A stretch of 64,000 bases of DNA, from contig JBLILN010000002.1 in NCBI GenBank assembly GCA_047635695.1, positions 1-64,000 of the forward strand. Direction: 5' to 3'. Within the stretch, counting starts at the first letter, position 1; each line of letters opens with the position of its first letter. The notes under the pieces were generated by a model. The model was not told where the DNA came from. It saw nothing but the letters and a program-made list of their open reading frames with translations, and did no database searches. This document shows, piece after piece, positions 60,748 through 64,000 of this stretch. The position numbers and the translations under genes were made by a program. This DNA comes from UBA2136 sp047635695 (GTDB lineage: Bacteria > Pseudomonadota > Alphaproteobacteria > UBA2136).

Positions 60748-60996
60748 AAGGTGTACCTCCGAAAAGGAATTGTGGGTAGATAAATAAAGTAGAAGGGTTT
60801 GTCACGTAAGTGATTGTCACGGATTGTGACGTAAAAAATAGGTGTTTCTTCATATATTGTTGTGGGGAGTATACAACTAAAGACATGTGAGTGCAAATGT
60901 TTATCATTATTTTTTTTATAGATAATTTTGTTTGCTAAATATAGTGGAAAGCACTAAACATGAATTAATTATTTATGACAAAAGAAAGCGCTACCT

Positions 60997-61218
60997 ATGA
61001 CAGATTCTACACTAGTTTGTTTTTGCACAGAAAAAACACAGGCCGACGTTAAAGAATTTATTAAAGCGGGTATGAAGCCAAGCGATGAAGTTAACAATGA
61101 CCTTTTGTATAAAGTACATAAATCATTCGCAAATGAAGCCCTTATTGGTCGTTGCTGCGGTTGTATGGACGAAGTTGAGGAAATGATGGTTACTTACAAA
61201 CAAGGTAAGTGGTCATAA
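60997..61218 (+). CDS. BFD-like [2Fe-2S] domain protein
   Basis: 73 residues. CFC near the N-terminus (VCFCTEKTQADV) and GRCCGCMDEVEEMM near the C-terminus give four or five cysteines in the spacing of bacterioferritin-associated-ferredoxin domains (CxC, then CxxC). It probably binds a [2Fe-2S] cluster and serves electron transfer or iron release; partner unknown. The 250-base region upstream, shared with the SpoVR gene, contains ATCATTAT near 60905, half of a Fur-like site. Confidence 0.72.
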   Translation: MTDSTLVCFCTEKTQADVKEFIKAGMKPSDEVNNDLLYKVHKSFANEALIGRCCGCMDEVEEMMVTYKQGKWS

Positions 61219-61222
61219 TACT

Positions 61223-61435
61223 TTAAGGGATAGACAGGCAATAAAAAGTGATTGGGAAGGCGCCAAAAGTAAAAATTGTAATGCCTAACATAATCCAACG
61301 CAAATTATCACTATCTCTTCTTCCATTTCTCCGTGAAAGCCAGCTACCAAAAAGGGCGCCAAATACAAAGTAAAAAACGAAGACAACGCTCCAAATGCCT
61401 ATGCTGAATACCACGTCTATAATTTCTGTTATCAT
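61223..61435 (-). CDS. Small two-span membrane protein, unknown
   Basis: 70 residues with two hydrophobic segments (about 5-31 and 46-66) separated by a basic loop RRNGRRDSDN. Convergent with the BFD-like gene, only four bases apart at the 3' ends. Function unknown. Confidence 0.55.
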   Translation of the reverse strand: MITEIIDVVFSIGIWSVVFVFYFVFGALFGSWLSRRNGRRDSDNLRWIMLGITIFTFGAFPITFYCLSIP

Positions 61436-61527
61436 GTTTATATTCCTAGTGCTTGAATTTTATCAATTTAATTCTATTAAAAGGCCTTAAAATAATATAT
61501 CTTATTTTATAATATTTAGTAATAAAA

Positions 61528-62100
61528 ATGAAAATAAAAATGCAAGTTTTTAAGAGTAAAATTAATGGCGTCTTTGTTGTCGAACCTCAAGTGTTTGGCG
61601 ATGAACGCGGTTATTTTATGGAAAGTTTCAATAAAAGTAAACTTGAAGAAGCTATTGGCTATGACATTGACTTTGTGCAAGACAATGAGTCGATGTCGTC
61701 TAAAGGTGTTTTAAGAGGCTTTGCCTTTCAAAAAGCACCTTATACACAAGCCAAGCTTGTGCGTGTTACAGAAGGCCAATTATTAGACGTTGTTCTCGAT
61801 ATGCGCGCTGACTCAACAACTTTTGGTCAATACGCTATTCATAAGTTAAGCGCAAAAAACAAAAAACAAATTTTTATACCACGTGGCGTGGCACATGCCT
61901 TTATTACTTTAAGCGAAACGGCAACCCTTCAATATAAAGTTGATCATTACTTTAACGCCGCAAGTGAAGCAGGTGTTATTTATAATGACGCAGATTTAAA
62001 AATTGACTGGCAAATGGACGCATCTGAAATTATCGTTTCAGAAAAAGACTTATCTAGGCCAAACTTCAAACAAGCAGAATATTTTAAAGAGGGTTTTTAA
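61528..62100 (+). CDS. rfbC: dTDP-4-dehydrorhamnose 3,5-epimerase homologue lacking the catalytic histidine
   Basis: 190 residues, normal length. Cupin fold of RmlC: EPQVFGDERGYFMESFN, FVQDNESMSSKGVLRG, QAKLVRVTEGQLLDVVLDMR, FIPRGVAHAFITLSE and the Tyr region LQYKVDHYFN. The usual LRGLHFQ is LRGFAFQ here, so the catalytic His (His63 in characterised enzymes) is Ala; the DNH block is also DNE. It may be inactive, have a different epimerisation/isomerisation role, or use another residue. Directly upstream of rfbB (4 bases). Confidence 0.82.
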   Translation: MKIKMQVFKSKINGVFVVEPQVFGDERGYFMESFNKSKLEEAIGYDIDFVQDNESMSSKGVLRGFAFQKAPYTQAKLVRVTEGQLLDVVLDMRADSTTFGQYAIHKLSAKNKKQIFIPRGVAHAFITLSETATLQYKVDHYFNAASEAGVIYNDADLKIDWQMDASEIIVSEKDLSRPNFKQAEYFKEGF

Positions 62101-62103
62101 AAC

Positions 62104-63147
62104 ATGAAACACATTCTCGTTACTGGTGGCGCAGGTTTTATTGGTAGTAATTTCATTCCATACATGTTGGAAAAATATAAAGACTACACCATCGTAAATA
62201 TTGATGCCCTGACATACGCGGGCAACACCGACAATGTTCACATTTTAGCTGAAAATAAAAGCCGTTATGTTTTTGTGGCAGGAAATATTTGTGATGAACC
62301 TTTGGTGAACAGCCTCTTTGAAAAATATGATATTCGTGGTGTTTTTCATTTTGCAGCTGAAAGCCACGTCGATAATTCAATTACGGGGCCTAAAGTATTT
62401 TTTGAAACAAATGTTATGGGCACATATAACGTTGTTCATGCCGCTAAAACACATTGGATGGATGCACCTTTTAAGTTTAAAAAGGATTACGAAGATTGCC
62501 GTTTCCACCATGTTTCAACGGACGAAGTTTACGGCACACTGGGTTATGAAGGTTTGTTTAGCGAAACCACAGCTTACGCACCAAACCCGCCATACGCCGC
62601 GTCTAAAGCGGGGGCTGACTTTGTGATTCGTAGTTATTTTCACACCTTTGGTATGCCTGTCACTATTTCTAACTGCTCTAATAACTATGGCCCTAACCAG
62701 CATGACGAAAAATTTATTCCTACAGTTATTCGCAGCGCCTTATCGGGTAAAAACATTCCAATTTATGGTACGGGCGCCAATATACGTGACTGGTTATATG
62801 TGCTTGACCATGGCAAAGGCTTGGACAATGTTTTCCACAATGGCCGCATTGGAGAAACATATAATATTGGTTGCTGGAACGAACAAACCAACAATACCAT
62901 TGTTCACATGATATGTGACACATTAGACCGTCTTAAACCTAAAAGCATAAGCTACAAAGAATTGATAACTTATGTGGAAGACAGGGCAGGGCACGACATG
63001 CGTTATGCAATTGATTCTACAAAAATTGAAAATGAACTCGGCTGGAAAGCGGACGAAACTTTTGCGGAAGCCTTAGAAGAAACAATAAAATGGTATATAC
63101 AAAAATATGATACTCAACTTCATTCAGGACATAGCCAGTCCGCATAA
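62104..63147 (+). CDS. rfbB: dTDP-glucose 4,6-dehydratase
   Basis: 347 residues. Rossmann motif VTGGAGFIGSNF, FHFAAESHVDNSI, VSTDEVYG with the dehydratase Asp-Glu, YAASKAG with the Tyr-Lys pair, NNYGPNQ and IYGTGANIRDWLYV. It makes dTDP-4-keto-6-deoxyglucose for surface polysaccharide. The next gene overlaps its 3' end by 41 bases. rfbA and rfbD are not in the window. Confidence 0.95.
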   Translation: MKHILVTGGAGFIGSNFIPYMLEKYKDYTIVNIDALTYAGNTDNVHILAENKSRYVFVAGNICDEPLVNSLFEKYDIRGVFHFAAESHVDNSITGPKVFFETNVMGTYNVVHAAKTHWMDAPFKFKKDYEDCRFHHVSTDEVYGTLGYEGLFSETTAYAPNPPYAASKAGADFVIRSYFHTFGMPVTISNCSNNYGPNQHDEKFIPTVIRSALSGKNIPIYGTGANIRDWLYVLDHGKGLDNVFHNGRIGETYNIGCWNEQTNNTIVHMICDTLDRLKPKSISYKELITYVEDRAGHDMRYAIDSTKIENELGWKADETFAEALEETIKWYIQKYDTQLHSGHSQSA

Positions 63148-64000
63148 CAATGTTATTGCACAGGCGCTCGAAGACGAACCTACGGTTGAACTTAACCTAT
63201 GGTACTGCATTGATCAGCCTGAAAAATATGGCTGGAAAGAAAACTTAACCCACGCGGTTAAACCAGCCCATATCTACAACGCAAAAATACCTGACTTTAA
63301 ATTTATATGGCATTGTCTCACAAAAAAATATGAGAAATATCTACTGGTCGGTTGGCAAAATATTAATACGCGCATACTGATAATATTGTTCTTTTTATGC
63401 CGCCGTGAATACGCCGTATGGTTTGACTGCCCTGAAGATAAATACCCGCGTGGTTTTATTAAAAATACGGTGCGCCTTTTTTTCTATGCATTGTTAAAGC
63501 ATTCAAAGGTGCATATTTTTGGTGTCGGGCAAATGACAGTCGACTACTTTAAAAATAAAGGTTTCGCTGAACACAGGCTTAGTAATTTACCTATTTTTAC
63601 TGATATCTCACAAACCGCCGCCGACTTCGCTGATAAAAAAGAAGATATACTTAAAAAATATAACATTCAAAATAACAGTTTGTTTTTAACTGCTGGCAGC
63701 CGCCTTGTTTTTGAAAAGGGTTACGATGTTTTGATTAACGCCATAAACCTTTTGCCTATGACATGTAAAAATAATATAAAATGCGTTATTGTGGGTAAAG
63801 GCGAAGAAAAAGAAAAACTCTCTCAAATGATATTGGACTATAAGCTCGAGCAAAATATTATAATGGAGGACTGGTTAGAATTTGACGATTTTAAAGCTTT
63901 GGTTGCAAATAGTGACATCTTCATTCACCCCGCCCGTTATGACGCTTTTGGCGGCACTATTTTTGCCCATACGTTTTCTACGCCTGTACTAGGGAGCATG
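63107..64000 (+). CDS. Glycosyltransferase (GT-B, family-4 type), cut by the window edge
   Basis: 298 codons are open to the end of the window, starting at ATG 63107 inside rfbB in another frame. The N-terminal half has the acceptor-type fold with HIFGVGQMTVDYF; the C-terminal half has LTAGSRLVFEKGYDVLINA, CVIVGKGEEKEKLSQMI and IFIHPARYDAFGGTIFAHT, the E/D-containing nucleotide-sugar site of GT4-like enzymes. It would add a sugar, probably in O-antigen or capsule synthesis with the dTDP-sugar genes. The 41-base overlap suggests coupled translation. The last part of the gene is missing. Confidence 0.82.
   Translation, partial: MILNFIQDIASPHNNVIAQALEDEPTVELNLWYCIDQPEKYGWKENLTHAVKPAHIYNAKIPDFKFIWHCLTKKYEKYLLVGWQNINTRILIILFFLCRREYAVWFDCPEDKYPRGFIKNTVRLFFYALLKHSKVHIFGVGQMTVDYFKNKGFAEHRLSNLPIFTDISQTAADFADKKEDILKKYNIQNNSLFLTAGSRLVFEKGYDVLINAINLLPMTCKNNIKCVIVGKGEEKEKLSQMILDYKLEQNIIMEDWLEFDDFKALVANSDIFIHPARYDAFGGTIFAHTFSTPVLGSM

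Noticed and set aside
60890..60930. Fur box upstream of the BFD-like gene
   Set aside because: Only one half (ATCATTAT) matches the consensus; the other half does not, so it is not listed as a site.

Overview
The window reads as chromosome of an AT-rich alphaproteobacterium (order not resolved). Evidence is the housekeeping set and its order: pcm-like, rhodanese and tolC in one operon; a tRNA-Cys/tRNA-Asn pair; thyA-folA; an argS to tatABC run through a SPOR protein and nagZ; serS-pcm-nlpD; clpX-lon-hup; yajC-secD-secF. A Gram-negative envelope is shown by FadL-, TolC- and LpxR-like outer-membrane proteins, lipoproteins and a dTDP-sugar locus. No rRNA, CRISPR array, recognisable insertion sequence or prophage was seen. 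Coding is dense, and most operons end in short GC stems with U-runs.

Layout. 1-5.5 kb is accessory DNA beside tRNA-Thr: a large unknown membrane-anchored protein with duplicated C-terminal modules, a compact cassette of two divergent paralogous small membrane genes around a 70-bp palindrome and between two copies of the same 36-bp terminator, and a 5'-truncated gene of the sporadic TIGR04141/DUF6119 type. 5.5-16.2 kb is core: thyA-folA with a saccharopine-dehydrogenase-like gene, FadL, Nfu, pcm-like/rhodanese/tolC, two tRNAs, an LpxR-like deacylase and gltA. 16.4-21.3 kb holds a two-gene unit: a 1424-residue secreted TraU-like protein ending in four CX9C units, and a TrbC-like partner, in the order known from F-type conjugation but with no other transfer gene in the window. 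21.4-35.2 kb has an ArsC-family protein, an EEP hydrolase, an A-type Fe-S carrier, dgt, the long argS-tatC operon and serS-pcm-yqaA-nlpD.

35.3-47.7 kb has clpX, lon, hup, nadK, yajC-secD-secF, a superoxide dismutase and several small unknown membrane or secreted proteins. Two of these small genes, unrelated in protein sequence, share an 80-nt structured leader (73/80 identical, with stem changes that keep pairing). This is the best candidate here for an undescribed cis-acting RNA. 47.7-61.4 kb has uvrA and ssb divergent, a repeat-containing lipoprotein, lpd with a methyltransferase, and a two-gene operon pairing a KamB/NpmA-like 16S rRNA methyltransferase with rsmI, both predicted to act on the decoding centre. 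A SpoVR-family gene with an 8-base homopolymer near its start follows. From 61.5 kb to the end is a surface-polysaccharide locus (rfbC-like, rfbB, glycosyltransferase cut by the window edge).

All assignments come from reading the translations and DNA directly; no database search was run.
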